Source of the DNA: Symbiodinium natans
Taxonomy: Eukaryota; Sar; Dinophyceae; Suessiales; Symbiodiniaceae
Assembly: GCA_905221605.1 (NCBI GenBank)
Contig: CAJNDS010002100.1
Span: forward strand, 201,501-265,500
Length of the DNA: 64,000 nt
Direction: 5' to 3'
Part shown: one piece after another, positions 21,901 through 35,900 of the stretch
Numbering within the stretch: the first letter of the stretch is position 1
Layout of the letters: every line of letters begins with the position of its first letter
Program-made: the position numbers and the translations under genes
The notes under the pieces: model-generated
Seen by the model: the letters and a program-made list of their open reading frames with translations, nothing else
Database searches by the model: none
What the model was told of the DNA's origin: nothing

Positions 21901-24900
21901 CCTCCCTGAACCCTAAACCCTAAACCCTGAAACTGAAACCCTGCACCTGATAGCCCGACGCCGGTGATTGAAGATTACACCCCAAAAGGCCCAGCCCAGC
22001 CCCCCTTTTCAAGTTTTTTGCGAGGGTTGAGGGGTTTCGGGTTCGGGGCTTCGGGGCTTCGAGATATCTTGCTGTGGGATTTTGGGCAGCTGAAGTTCAC
22101 GGGTTCGGGGTGGTTGGGCGTAGTGCCTGTTGCGCGTTGTGTCCTGCAGCACTTGAGTAGGTTTTGTGGTGGCTACTCGTTCTTTCATCGGGTGCTGCAG
22201 GGTCGCCGTAGTGCTCCTGTGAACTTTACCTTCCGGGACGCCCCCACCTTCCCCCCAGCCTCCCTTGCCGCGCCCATGTGCAGCGCTTCAAGCTGTTCCC
22301 TAGTTGAATTCACCAAAACAGAGCTTCTCTCTGTGGCCTGTTACCGTGTGAAGGCATGGGTTAAGCTAGCTGCTTTTTGCCCTTGATCCTTAAAACCTAC
22401 AACCATAGGAAACCAGCCCTAGAAACACTCTAAACCTAAACCCCAAACCCTAAACCCTCAACCCTAAACCCTAAACCTTAAACCCTAAACAGCTAAACAC
22501 CTGCAAAGCCCTACAAACCTTTACAAACCCTGAACCACAAGGACCGGCGAGGGACTGGATGGCAAGCAGGGCAAGCAGGGCCAGAACCTGGAACGGTGGC
22601 CAAGCCAGCTTTGGGAAGCGTTTAGCCATTTTGTTGATGGTCTGTTTGAGGATTTTGGGGTGTAAGGGTTGGGGGTTTCCTTGCGTTTCGTCTATTTCCG
22701 TTCTGTTCTGGGGGCCGGTTCTTCTTTTCTTTGGGGTTGGCCTTGGGGGCGCCCGCCCCCCCCCTCCCTTGCAATCTCGGGTCCGGCATTCATTGTCAAT
22801 TTGCTTGGTGTCTTAAGGCCCTAAACCTTAACCTTGGACCCTAGAAGCCCGCCGATCCGAATGCAAAAGGGATCAGATGTTTGTCCGTGGTCTCGCCTGT
22901 GGAAAACAAAAGCCTGAGCTCAATATTCCTCAGGCCCTGACCCCTGCAAGAATTGCCCCAAACCCTAAACCCTAAGCCCTAAAAGTTAAACCCCTAACGC
23001 CAAGCCTAACCCTACACCCTGAACCCTAGCAACTGAACTCTGAGCCACCCCTCAGGGTTAGGGCATTTCCACGGCTTCGGCTTTGCGGTTCAGGGCTTCG
23101 GGTTTAGGGTATCTCCGAGAGTTCCATGGGCAGATTCGACACTCAAGAGGACTAGGCGCCCCCAAGAATTTCCAGGCCCTTACTTAGCCCTAAACCCTAA
23201 ACCCCAAACCCCGAACCTCAAACCCTAAACCCCAAAACCCAAACCCTAAACCCCAAACCCCAAGGCTCAAACCCCAAAAAAACAAAAACTCCCAAGTTCC
23301 TGCGGGCTCCTTGCCCCCCCTCCAAGACCCCTTAATAAAGGAATAGTCCCTAGGGACCCCCGGTATATTTTGAGGAGTATTCCTGAATTAAGGAATTGAG
23401 TCTGGGCCGCTTTTTTTGAAAAACAACCCAAACCCTAAACCCTAAACCCTAAACCCTAAACCCTAAACCCTAAACCCTAAACCCCAAACCCTAAACCCTA
23501 AAGCCTAAGCCCAAAAGGTACCGGAGCTTCGAAGGCTTCAGCACCTACACCGACAAGTCCATCCTGGGAGTCCAGGTAGGGTTTACGGGTTTAGGGTTCT
23601 AGGGATTAAGGGTTTTGGGGTTGAGGGTTTTGGGGTTGAGGGTTTTGGGGTTCAGGGTTTAGGGTTTTGGGTTGAGGGTTTTGGGGTTTAGGGTTTCGGG
23701 TTTAGGGTTTAGGGTTTTGTGGTATAGGGTTTAGGGGTTTAGGGATTGGCGTTTAGGGTTTGGGGTTTAGGGTTTTGGTGTTGAGGGTTTCGGGTTTCGG
23801 GTTTAGGGTTTTGTGATTTAGGGTCTTGGGTTTAGGGTTTGGGGTTTTGGGGTTTAGGGTTTTGGGTTTTGGGGTTTAGGGTTGTAGGGTGTGGTCCCTA
23901 TACAATTCTACGATAATGACCCCTCCTCCCCTCCCCGCCGCAACAGTAACACAACGAAAAAGAAGTCCCTGTCCTAATGATTAAGTTAAGGCCCCTATAC
24001 AAAGGCTTTGGAGCCTAATGCGGCTCTACACAATGACTGATTGACTAAGTGCCTTGCGTTTGGAGTTAGTTTGGGATTTTAGGGTTTGGGGCCTAGGTTG
24101 TAGGGTTTAGGATTTTGCGCAACAAAAGGTTAGGTGTTATAGGGTTGAAGACAAAGTTTTGTGGGTCTTCTCAGGGTTGGGATGGGTTGCGTGGCTGGCT
24201 CTTGCTTCGGTCTTGTTTTTTGTTCGGGTTCAGGTGTGTGTGTGTGTGGGCTTCCCCTTGAATCCCGACGGGCTCGCGTTCCCGAAGCCCTAATCCCTGA
24301 ACTGCCCTAAGCACTAAGCCCTGAATCCTGAACCCTGAACCCCGAACCCTAAACCCTGAACCCTAAACCCTAAACCCTAAACCCTAAAGCCTAAACCCGA
24401 AATAAATCCTAAACCCTAAACCCTAAACCCTAAAACCTAAACCTTGCACCCTAAACCCAAAACTCACATCCCGGAACCACCTCCCTCTTCCTGTTTCTGT
24501 GGACAGGTGGCCCAGCTGCGTTCAGGACGCATCTTCGGGGAGCTGGCGCTCCAGCACCTCCGCTGCAGCCCTTTTGCGTTCTCAGGGGTGTGGCTTGGGG
24601 GGTTTTGGTTTAGGGTTTAGGGTTTAGGGTTTAGGGTTTAGGGTTTAGGGTTTAGGGTTTAGTGTTTAGTGTTTAGGGTTTAGGGTTTAGGGTTTAGGGT
24701 GGGGTTTCGGGCTCAGGGTTGATGGAGGCCGCTCGTCCTAAGCCCATGTAAGTCCAAATCAGAAAATCCAAACCCGAAACCCTAAACCCTAAACCCTAAA
24801 CCCAAACCCTAAACCCTAAACCCCAAACCCCAAACCCTAAACCCTAAACCCTAAGCCCTAAACCCGAAACCCCAAACCCCAAACAAGCCTATCCTTGGGA

Positions 24901-26753
24901 TTCGTTTGTGCGCGGCACCCGAGAGCTCTGTGGGCTCGACTTTCGACTTCGGAAGCGCGCTGGTTCTCAGTGGGGAATGAGGGACTTCGGTACTTGTGGG
25001 TATAGGGTTTAGGGTTTAGGGTTTAGGGTTTGGGGTTTGGGGTTGTACCTCATAGCCCTTTGTACATCGGGGGTTATCCTACTTGCCGGGTTTGCGGCTT
25101 GGGGTTTAGGGGTTCGGTGGTTTCCGAGATTAAGGCTACCTTGTTGGGGTCCTTAGTAGAGGGGAATCCTGCCATTTCGGGGTCTATTTCATATTAGCAA
25201 GGGAGCATAGCGGGTACAGTACCTAATTCATGAGAACCAGTAAGAACATCCCCATCTGCTCAGTGAGAGAAGTTTGATCCGTGGAACTTGACCCTCTAGA
25301 TGTATTTCACTAACCCCCCCCCCCCCCCACACCCAAACCCTAAGACCCCCAAGGCCTTAAACCCCTTCAACCACACCGGTCGCGTGTTCGAGTCCTCAAC
25401 CCTAAACCCTAAACCGGTTTACAGCCATCAAGCCCCACACCTTTCAAACCCAAACCCCAAACAGTGGAAGACCACTAAAAGAGTACGGGAACTTGCAAAA
25501 CAGTGCAAGACAGTTCAAGAGCACTCCAGCACCTGGTCCTCCTCACCAAGTACACTTTTCAACCATCCCTCGCCCCGAAAAGTTGAAAACAGTGCAAGGG
25601 CCCAAAACCCGAAACCTCAATCCGCGAAGCGCTAAACCCTGAACCCTGAACCCTAACCCCTAAACCCTAAACCCTAAACCCTAAATCCTACACCCTAAGC
25701 CCTAAACACTAAATCCTAAACCCTAGACCCTATCTCTTATCTCAGGAACACGCAGCCCAGAGCTGCTACCATCAAGTGTGAAGAGGATTCTGCCTTCCTG
25801 CGGAGACTGTGCTCAGGGTGCTTAGTTTAGGGTTTAGGGTTTAGGGTCTAGGGTTTAGGGTTCAGGGTTTAGGGTTTAGGGTCTAAGCCCCTAAAGTTGC
25901 TTCGAGCGTCCCAAGCCCTAAAGGCCCAAAAGGCCCGGAGCCCCAACGGCCCTGAAACCCGTGAGTTCTGATTAAGATGCTGTGGGAACAACTTTACGAT
26001 TCTGTGCCAGGGCAAACCTGGTAGGCAGGGGTGTGGGTTTCAGGGTTCAGGCTTCAGGGCTCGAACCCATGATGTCCCCATTCTAGCAGTTGAATGCAAG
26101 CGCGAGTCATAGAAATGACATGGTGCCACAAACATCCCTAAACTCATAAACAACGGGCAAGGGGGAGGCGTGGCTACCCACGTCATGCATGATGTTTATC
26201 ATGCACCGTTACTCCCCCCTCCCCCCCTGAGAGCACCAGCTAGTGATGCTTGTCCGTCTTTCCACCGAAGCCCTGAATACTACGACATGCCGAGGCGCAG
26301 CTTTGAGCCCTCAAACCCCTTGACCCCAGACCCTAAGCCCTAAGCCCCAAACTCTACGCCCCAACGCCTATTCTAAAAGAAGCCCCCCCAAAGTCTCACC
26401 CGGTGCACAATTTTGCATGTGCAGCTCAGGATTCCCTATGCCACCTACCAAGGTGTCGTAAAGCAGATCTTTGACGAGGTCCCGGGAGAGCCCAACAGCC
26501 CCACCATTGCGGGTTAGAGTAGGGTTTGGGGTTTAGGGTTTAGGGTTTAGGGTTTAGGGTTTAGGGTTTAGGGTTTAGGGTTTAGGGTTTAGGGTTTAGG
26601 GTTTAGGGTTTAGGGTTTACCAGTAGGGTTTAGGGCAGCAGGGTCTAGGATTCAGGGTTTTGTAGACCCCCTCTGCAGGAACTTCCGACCATCTTTCAGG
26701 GCCAGACATTGATCAGAGCATAAAGGTGGCAGCTAAACCCTCAACCCTACACC

Positions 26754-26784
<31 letters not shown>

Positions 26785-26823
26785 CACCCTCCACCCTCCA
26801 CCCTCCACCCTCCACCCTCCACC

Positions 26824-26862
<39 letters not shown>

Positions 26863-26880
26863 ACCCCTCAATCTTCCACC

Positions 26881-26947
<67 letters not shown>

Positions 26948-26949
26948 AC

Positions 26950-26988
<39 letters not shown>

Positions 26989-29900
26989 ACCCCCAACCCC
27001 AAACCCCAAGCAGCTCGCAAGATTTGCCAGTTGTTGGGTCTTCAGGGCTTCCGTGGAATCTGCGCCCTCCGAGACCGACCGGAGCCCACACAAGCACAAG
27101 CATAAGATTGGGGTCGGAAATTAGGGTTCAGGGTTCAGGGTTTTGGGTTTTAGGGTTTAGGGTTAGGAATAGTTACTAATACTATTCCCTTATGGTCCCT
27201 TTACAATTATACTATAATAGCCCCCAAAACCTATGCCCCTACATTACCCAAAGCCCATCCTGCAGACTTCTCACCCACTTTGGGGTTTGAGTTTTGGGTT
27301 TATGGGCAATGAAAAAGTAGGTTTCTAAGTATGACAACTCTACTCATAGCCCTATTTAGGGTACTTGTCACCCTACTTCTAATTCCCCATGAATCTTGAG
27401 CGCACGCCTAAACCTTGGCAAGGCAAAGGCGATGGAGGAATCCATTCGCATCCTCAAGACGAGCGCCTTCTTCCGGGAGCGAGGGTCCGACCCTAAACCC
27501 TAAACCCAAAACCCTAAACCCTACAGAGCCCCAATCCCCGACACCTTGTCAGCCCCGGAACCACCAACCCAAAACCCTTCGATCCTAAACCCTTCGGCCC
27601 GAAATCTCACAACGCGCAGAGCAGCAAAACACCCGGGGCTCGGGCGCTTCGAGAAGTTTGCGGGGATTCGCGGGTACTTTGGGGGCTTCTTGGCCCTTCA
27701 GGCTATGGAGTTCATGCTTGATGCGATTTCAGTGCAACAGAGATGTCTCATAGCCTTTGGGGTCAGGGCAGCCCACCGTTGCCCCCAATCAAGCCTCCTT
27801 GGTCGCTAGGCAAGCGATGCACCTGGCTTCGCTTCGTCGGGTTTAGGTATAGGATTTGAACTCTGCCTTTTGGCTTAGTATTCTGTGATCCTAAACCCTA
27901 AACCCTAAACCCTAAACCCTATATTCTGTGTGAGGGGAAAGGGGTCCATGCACCGTCGTCCCGAATGCTTAGCTAGAGGCTTCTTTAGAGGTGGTCTGGA
28001 AGCTAGGAGTTGGTGAATCATTTCTTGGAGGTTCATGGGTAGTCATAAGAACCATACTTCTAACCCTATTCAGGGTGCTTCTAACCCTACCTATAGCTAC
28101 CCATGCACCTGCAAGTTGGTTTGCATTCGTTCTTCAAGCATCCACACATGTTCGCGGAGCCTGGGCGCTGCGCGGCCGTGATGTCGCACTTCTTCGCTTA
28201 AGGGTTTAGGGTTTGGGGCTCAGGGTTCAGGGTTTAGGAGTATTTGCGCGACTAAGGGGCGTCTTCGTGAGTACCTCTATCAGCCCTCCAGCTCCAAGGC
28301 CCCAGCTCCCAAAATGTCCCAAGCCCCTGAACCTTCTCCGCCTCCCTGAATTTCCAATGTCCCCTCTCGCTCTGTAGGGGTTTGAGGGTTGAGGGTGAAA
28401 TTTTGCTCCGACCCGCTCAGCTCCCAACTCCAAAACCACGAAAAAACCCCAGCCTCCTCCAACACTCCTGAATTCAGGAATATGCCTTAAACCATAGCAA
28501 GGAACCCTAGGTATAAATTTAAGCTTCTCGGCTCGGATCACATGTTTTTTTTGGTAGGGGGTCAACCGGGTTCGAGGCCTAACAGGTTCTCTGTTCAACT
28601 GGACCCCCTTCCGGACGCTGTAGTTCTTGCTTTTGCACATGGTGTCTCAATACTGAGCCTGGGAAGCCGCACTTCGGCACCCATTCACAGATGCAATGAA
28701 GATGGCGATATGTCTGAGACCCGTGCATTCAGGTTGTCCTCGGTGCACTCACTGGCCTTCATGGATCTGGTATGGTATTTGCATGGCATTCTGCTACTGG
28801 ATGTTTTTGGAGACGCCTTTGCCACCTGATGAGCTGGTTGCGCAAACGCAGTTAGCCCCACGGTTGGGAGATACACGAGTGACACCTTCAAGCATCATCA
28901 CTGCAGGTCCGCTCTTCTTTATTTTACGAGCCGTGCCGGTCCCAAGTCCGGCAACCAGCGTTGGATGGGCCACTGAAGACAGGCCAAATGTATTGCTGGT
29001 AGAAGTGAGGGTTGCTGCAGATTCCAGTGCTGCAGCGGGAGCCAATCAGGTTCGTGATCACCTGGGCTTCATGTGTGGGCGAAGATACTGGCCAGGCATT
29101 ATGTACGCACCAACGCTTCGGGGCGGACTGCAAGGTACAGTGTTTTCACTGCCAGCGAGCTCGCGCCTATGCTCAGTGCTTGGTTTATTTATTTCGTATT
29201 TGCTTTTGTTCTTCATGTTGTATGACTATTCATTGCCACTTACGGTTGCCAGGCTTTGCGGCAATCAGGCATTTTGGGATGAATGTATGGCCACTTGCGG
29301 TTGTCAGGCTTTACGGCAACCAGGCCTATGGGCAGGGCGCCGTCTTCGGCCCCTACATTGTGCTGCTACAGTTTGTCTCTATGCAGATGAATTCGTTTTT
29401 GCTGAGGCGTCGTCTGGGACTGCTCTGATGGCCCACCTCATGGTGCTTTCACTTTCGGTTGCAACGGCTGGAAGGATATGTGACGACATTCGTTGTGGAC
29501 AGTTCGTTCCTGTTTCCCACCTAGCCCTTCTGGGATTTCGTGGGTCGGCCCATGGCGAGTTTTCGGGCAATGAGGCAACTTGCGCGATGCGACGAGTCAC
29601 TGTAGTACCAGACTCTCCATGGAGGTCCTCAACTGTCTGCCCTATGAGTTTGGATCATCGTTGAGCTGACCATATTTGACTCAGTTCTTTGCTTGTACAA
29701 TGCATGTGCTGGAGCAGTACCACACACTCACCCCATACTTGCTTGGTTTTTCTTGGCCACTTGCGATTGCCAGGCTTTACGGCAACCTGGCCTGCGGGCG
29801 GGGGCGCCGTGTTATCGGCCCTTCTATTCAATATGCTGCTGCTATTTTATTTTCTTGTCTGGTGGGTGCAGTGGGCTTCCTCAACGTGATGGTCCCCTAC

Positions 29901-32900
29901 GCTGTGTACCTGCCGCTGAGGTATTCTTGGGATTGCTCTGATGGTTCTCTTTCCTCGTGGGGTGCTTCTGCCAGCTTTCTCTCATGGAGGCTGCCGCTTT
30001 GGCAAAGCTTGCCCTTTGGGCAGGACGACAGAACGATGTGCCAATGTGTCTGTCAGCGGTGGCTACGCTGCCCAAAAGCAGTGATTCCAGTATAGTTGGC
30101 GGTATGCATGGAGGCTTGTTGTGGACTCCGTTTCGCTTGAAATTGGCCTGTGGAGTGCATTTCGATGCTCGAGTGGACTCTGAGTCCGTCCCTCCATGGA
30201 GGTCCTCAACTGACTGCTTTTCATGAGTGAGATCCATCATTGAGCTGACCATTTTGTAGCTCAGTCCTGACGTTGTACAGTGTACAGGGCTTGCGCAGCA
30301 CTTGTCTCGGGGTTGCCGTTTCCGGCCCCCTGCCCAAGGCAGAGTGGCGTGATGTGTTTTTCATTTCTTCGTTTTGACAATTCATTCACTGTTCAGCTGA
30401 GCTGTCACAGTCTACTCCCTAGTTAGTAAGTGCGAGAACGCTAGGTTGAGCGACTGTGAGCGCTGGAGACCCTGTACTGCACAGTTTGTTGAACTTCGGT
30501 TCCTGTGCAGTTGCCTTGCATGTCCATACCCGAAGCTGTTAACCGCCGCCACAGAGCGGCCGTGACATATGTCATGAGCTACAGCTAGCTAGTAGGTCAG
30601 ACCAGACCGCTGCGGAATCGAGTTCGAGTTCTAGGTATAAATTTGAGGGAATGCTCCTTGACTTAGGGGTAAATGGAGTTTTTGGGTGTGGTTCAGTGCA
30701 GGACCTGGAGCGCAACTCCCCGGGTCTCATCAAGGAGCTGGCATCAAGAGGCTGCACGAAACTCGAGGACGGACGCCCCGATGTTAGCACAGGAGTCCCA
30801 TCTAGGGATTTTTGCGATAATAGGGGTACCTTCTTGGGGGTCCTTTTTTTATTGGGGGGGGGGGGTCCTAGTATTTGGGGGTCTATGCAGGGGTCCCCTA
30901 TTTTCGTAAACTCCCATTTCTGTACGGGTTGCTGTATCTGTAGAACAAGGCTGCGCGTCCAATATGCCATAGCCCTCAAACCCTAAACCCTAAAACCCTA
31001 AACCCCAAAAAACCCTGAGCTGGTCAGGAGCGGCGGGAGCAAGTGCTCTTTCGCCAGTCCGATCCGCCCAACAACTGTGCTTTGGCCCGGACTTTGGGAG
31101 ATGGAGGTCCAAACCCCAAAAACCTAAACCCTACTACCCCCCCAAGAAGCCTCAAACCTAAACCCTAAACCTTAAACCCTAAACCCTAAACCCTAAACCC
31201 TGAACCCTAAACCCTAAACCCTAAAACCCCTCAACCCTAAGCCACCCTAAGCGCGCACCCTAGGGTTCGGGGTGCTGCGGCTCCGGCCCTTCCGTCTCAG
31301 TCACTGCGGGGCTTCCCAACCGAGGTTACATCCTGCTGGAAGGGTCGGTGGAGGTGTACATTTACAAGAAGACCAAGGAGAAGGGCATAGGCCTTCTGAG
31401 GCGGGGGAGTGTGTGTTCTTGCAGGCCGAGATCTTCATCCGGCCACGCGCCCGTAGCTGGGGTGTGCTGGGGCTTTTGGGTTTCTGAAGTTATCGCGCTG
31501 TAGTCGGGCTTCAAGATCGCTTTCTGGGCTCTTAGGCCTCTGTCTTCAGGATTTAGAGTTTAGGGACCTGGCAAGGAAGGATGATACGCCGACGCCCCGT
31601 GGACAGGCGGGAGGGCTGTAGAGGGTCCGCGGCTGGGATGTGGGTTTCGTGGTTCTGATGTAGGGCTCCTGAAGCCCTTAACTTAACCTTAGTCTTAGAC
31701 CCTAAACCCTGAACTTAACCTTAGTCGTAAACCCCAACTTCTGAACCCTACATTCTGAACGCAATCTTAGCCCTTAACTCAATACCCTAAGCTCTGAACC
31801 TTCAATCCTCAATCGGCTGGACCCGAAATGCGATAGCTTCACTGTAACCGAAGCTCAGCAAACTTAGCACGAATGTCCGCACGTCTTCACCATAAGCCCC
31901 TAGGCTGGTAACCCCTTGAAAACGCAGGGATAGGTCTTCAACCCTACCTGCAAACGAGGGTTGGAACCCTCGAGCAACCCTAAACCCTAAACCCTAAACC
32001 CTAAACCCTAAACCCTAAACCCTAAACCCTAAACCCTAAACCCTAAACCCTAAACCCTAAACCCTAAACCCTACCTGCAAACGAGGGTTGGGGCCCTCGA
32101 GCGATGAAAGGTAGAGGCCCCGTTCTGCGTTCGACCCAGCAGAGCTTGAGCCATTGAGGCTGTTAGTACTACTAGTCATCATCGTCATGACAATAGCAAT
32201 GTTTAGGGTTTAGGGTTTGGGGTTTAGGGTTTAGGGTTTAGGCACACACCTTCGAATCCTGGGAGGAGCCCACGGACAAGAAGACGACCCTCACAGAGGC
32301 ACATCTTCTTTGGAAGCAGGCGAAGGAGGCAGGGGGTGGTTTAGGGTTTAGGGTTCAGGGTTCAGGGTTCAGGGTTTAGGGTTTAGGGTTTAGGGTTTAG
32401 GATTTAGGGTTTAGGGGTAGGGTGTAGGGTTTAGAGTTTAGGGTTTAGGGTTTAGGCTTCAGGGTTTAGGGTTTAGGGTTCAGGGTTCAGGGTTCAGGAT
32501 TTAGGGTTTAGGGTTTAGGGTTTAGGGTTGACGGCATCTGCGGAGCCTTGCGGCCCAGTCCCATCGTCCTTGGTCATGGCTAGCATCCCTCATCCCAAGC
32601 CCTACAGCCTGAATCCCCCCTCCCCATTAAAAAAAGAAAACACACACACACAAAGAACAGCCTGAACCCTGAACCCTAGCCCTAAACCCAACCCCATAAA
32701 CTCCAAGCTACGCACATGGGGTCCCTGTTCAGGGTCCCTCCCTTTTTCGGGCTGCTGTGCAGGCTGAAAAGGAAAACAAGAAGAGAGGCCTTACCACCAA
32801 GAAGAACGGCCTCAAGAGACGCTTGGGACCATGAGCAGCTGGTTCAGAGGTCGCAGGGTCTTGGTCCCAGCTCCCGACAGTTTTGCACATGTTCGGCGCC

Positions 32901-35900
32901 ATGTGCCTTAAAACTTTCGTTCCTGAATTTGGGCCCGAAGAGGCCAATTGCAGCTTGGTGTGGTTTATTTATTTATACATATATGCATATATATATACAC
33001 ACAAACAAAGCCCCTATATACCTTAAGTAGCCACAAAGGACTGACATCCCTCGCCCATCGCTCGCCAGCCAAGACAAATTTGATCCCTGGCCCGGCGAGT
33101 TCACGCGCTACAAGACGAGCGAAGGCTTCAGCACCTTTGCCCAGGATGGGCCTCTACCGGTCGTGAGCCGGAAGTTGCTGGTTATGAAATCGAAGCTTTA
33201 CGCATCGAACCATAAAGGTAACCTTGCATCTGCGTGAATTAAGATTGGACAGAACTGACATTTGCATAGTTTGTATGTAGATGTATATGTATGTGCAGAT
33301 GTACGTGCATGTATATGCGTATGTGTATATGCAATGCCATATGCACATCTGCATGTGCATATGCATATGTGCATGTATACGTACCCCCTCCCCTCCCCCC
33401 TTACCCCCCCCCCCCCCCCTTACCCCCCCCTCCCCCCTTACCCCCCCGGCCCTCCCTCAACAAGAAGATGCGCCTAGCGCCTCAGCAAGAGCATCCCGAA
33501 GCTCCTGGAGGCCCAAGACTCGCGGTGCCTGAAGATAGGATTCCACCTCTACTGCGCCCATTTATGGTGCGTCGTTTTTTGGAGTTTGGGGGGGGGGGGG
33601 GGCCAGGGTTTTTAGGCTTCTCTAGGTTTCGCCCCGAAGGATTCGAAGATGGGGAAGCTGGTGACCACGCTCAAGCTTCTCGGCCCTAAACCCAAAAAAC
33701 TAAATCCTAAACCCCAAACCCTGAACCCTCAACCCTAACCCCTAAACCCTAAACCCTAAGCCCTAAACCCTACTCTAAACCCTACACCCTATGAAACCAG
33801 GGTTTAGGGTTTAGGGTTTAGGGTTTATAAACTCTACAATGTAAGCCCTAACCTCTTTCAAAAGAGCGGGGGGAAGCTGGGAGGCTCCCCAGGCCCTACT
33901 TCTTCCGAAACCCCAAACCCAAACCCGCGCAAACCTTCCTTAATACCGCAAGCCCTCAAACCCCAAATCCCTTTAACAGCTCTCATCCAACCCCAGACAC
34001 GCAAGCTCAGATTGAAACGCCTCCAGAGCCAAGGAGCTGAGAAATCTTTAAACCTCGAAGCCCTGACCCCTAGTGAAACCCCAAAACCTTAAAGCCCTAA
34101 ACCCTAAACCCTAAACCCTAAACCCTAAACCCTAAACCCTAAACGCTAAACCCTAAACCCTAAACCCTAAACCCTAAACCCTAAACCCTAAACCCTAAAC
34201 CCCAAAACCCCGAACCCCCTAAACCCCCAAAACCTCCCCCCAACTCCGAGGCCCGGAGCCGTGGTCGGGGAGCTCGGTCTGCGCAACAGTGAGCCCCGGG
34301 CTGCCACCATCCGCTGCGCCGAGAGCCCGGGCTTCAAGGTTGGGGGTTAGGGTCTGGCCTTATGCTATGTTTTGAACGTTGTTAGTATTCTTATTCTTAT
34401 TCTTTTTCTTATTCTTATTCTTTCTATTCTTATTATTATTAAAATTATTCTTCTTATTATTATTAGTATTATTCGTTTTTTTATGATGATGATTATTATT
34501 ACTATTATTATTGTTGTTGTTATTCTTATTATTCTTATGGTTCTCATTCTTCTTCTTCTTCTTCTTCTTATTGTTATTAGTGTAGTTGTCGCTATGACAT
34601 TTTTTTGCTATGTTGAGTATGAATCAGTATTGTTTTATTTCTGTATTACTACAAAACAGATTTTTGTATTGTTATATTGTGGGGTTTGGCAGAATGGCCC
34701 AAGATATTTGAAAGGCGAATACGAGATCCCCCGTGTTTGGGACCAAATACCCATTCTCGAGGATTCAGGGTCCCAGTCCATGTGTTTTTTTAAAATTCTA
34801 ACTAACCAGTATTTGGGGTAGCCTCTAAACCCTAAACTCAGGGCCGCCCCCCTACGTTGGGGGGCGGCGCTGAAGCCCTTCGACCTCGATGGCATAAGCC
34901 GACCCGCCTCCCACAGCATGGGGGTCAGTAGCGCCCGCGATGGGCCCGGTACCGGAACACGTTCTCCTCGGGACCAGTACTGGTCCCTTATAAATCAAGT
35001 AATGACCCTAGACCCCCCTGACCTTGGGGGGTCGCTGGCCTTATTGGGCGTTCCCCCCCGGGGCCCTAGGCCAGGAGCAGGGCGGGTGTGGCCCCCCTCT
35101 CTGACCTCCTGGGCCCTGGGCCCTTTCCTTTGACTCTCGGGCCCAACGAACGCCATGAAACTGAATAAGTTGTTTAGAAGTGGACTGTTGTCTGAGTCTA
35201 GGCCTAAACCCTAAAAGGAATAGATTTGGGCGGCTCTGCCGCCTGGTGGGAGAAAAGTGTTAGATGGCCCTCCGCAATCGGGCCAGAGCTGCTCTTCGCA
35301 CCTCACGAAGCTTTCGAGCTTGTTCCGAGACCTAACCTTCACAGCATCCACGCCCTATCACAGCAAGCCCTAAACCCTAAACCCTAAACCCTACACCCTA
35401 CACCTTAAGCCCGAAACCCTGAACCCGATGTATTCGATTCGCAGATCCCAGGAACTGCAAGTTCTTGGTGGTCGGGAAGAACATCTTCCTGGAAGTCCTT
35501 AAGGATGCTCCGGCTGCAGATTTCGGGTGCTTTAACTAAGCAGGGCTTAGGGTTTAGGGTTTAGGGGTTTAGGGTTTAGGGTTTAGGGTTTCAGGTTGAG
35601 GGCTTTACTTCTTGGAGTTTCGTGGGTCGGGGTTTTGGAAGATTAGGGGTTTAGGGGGTTTGCGTGTTGGGCCCCAAACTCCAGGTTTAGGGTTTAGGGT
35701 TTAGGGTTTTAGCTATGCCACAAGCCCTAAACCGCACCCCCCCCCCCCCCATTTTCCCCCCCAACCAAGAAAGCCAATACGAGGAGACCGTGCTGCCATC
35801 ACCCAGGGTGTTTAGGGTTTAGGGTTTAGGGTTTAGGGTTGGGCTGTTCTCCCAGTCCTTGCGAGGGATTAGAGTACCCCGTATTCGAATCACTCTTAAG

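Noticed and set aside
21964-22386. 140-codon + ORF
   Set aside because: First third reads through TTTCGGG-like repeat; the rest lacks motifs.
26726-27124. 132-codon ORF with Asn-Pro-Gln-Pro-Ser-Thr-Leu repeats
   Set aside because: Direct translation of an AACCCTC heptamer array; the peptide simply reflects a 7-bp period.
28696-29664. 322-codon ORF as an intact gene
   Set aside because: Support shifts among frames at internal repeat copies and no domain is recognised; kept only as a repeat-free insert of unknown nature.
34365-34547. Ile/Arg-rich ORF
   Set aside because: Translation of an ATT/CTT microsatellite.
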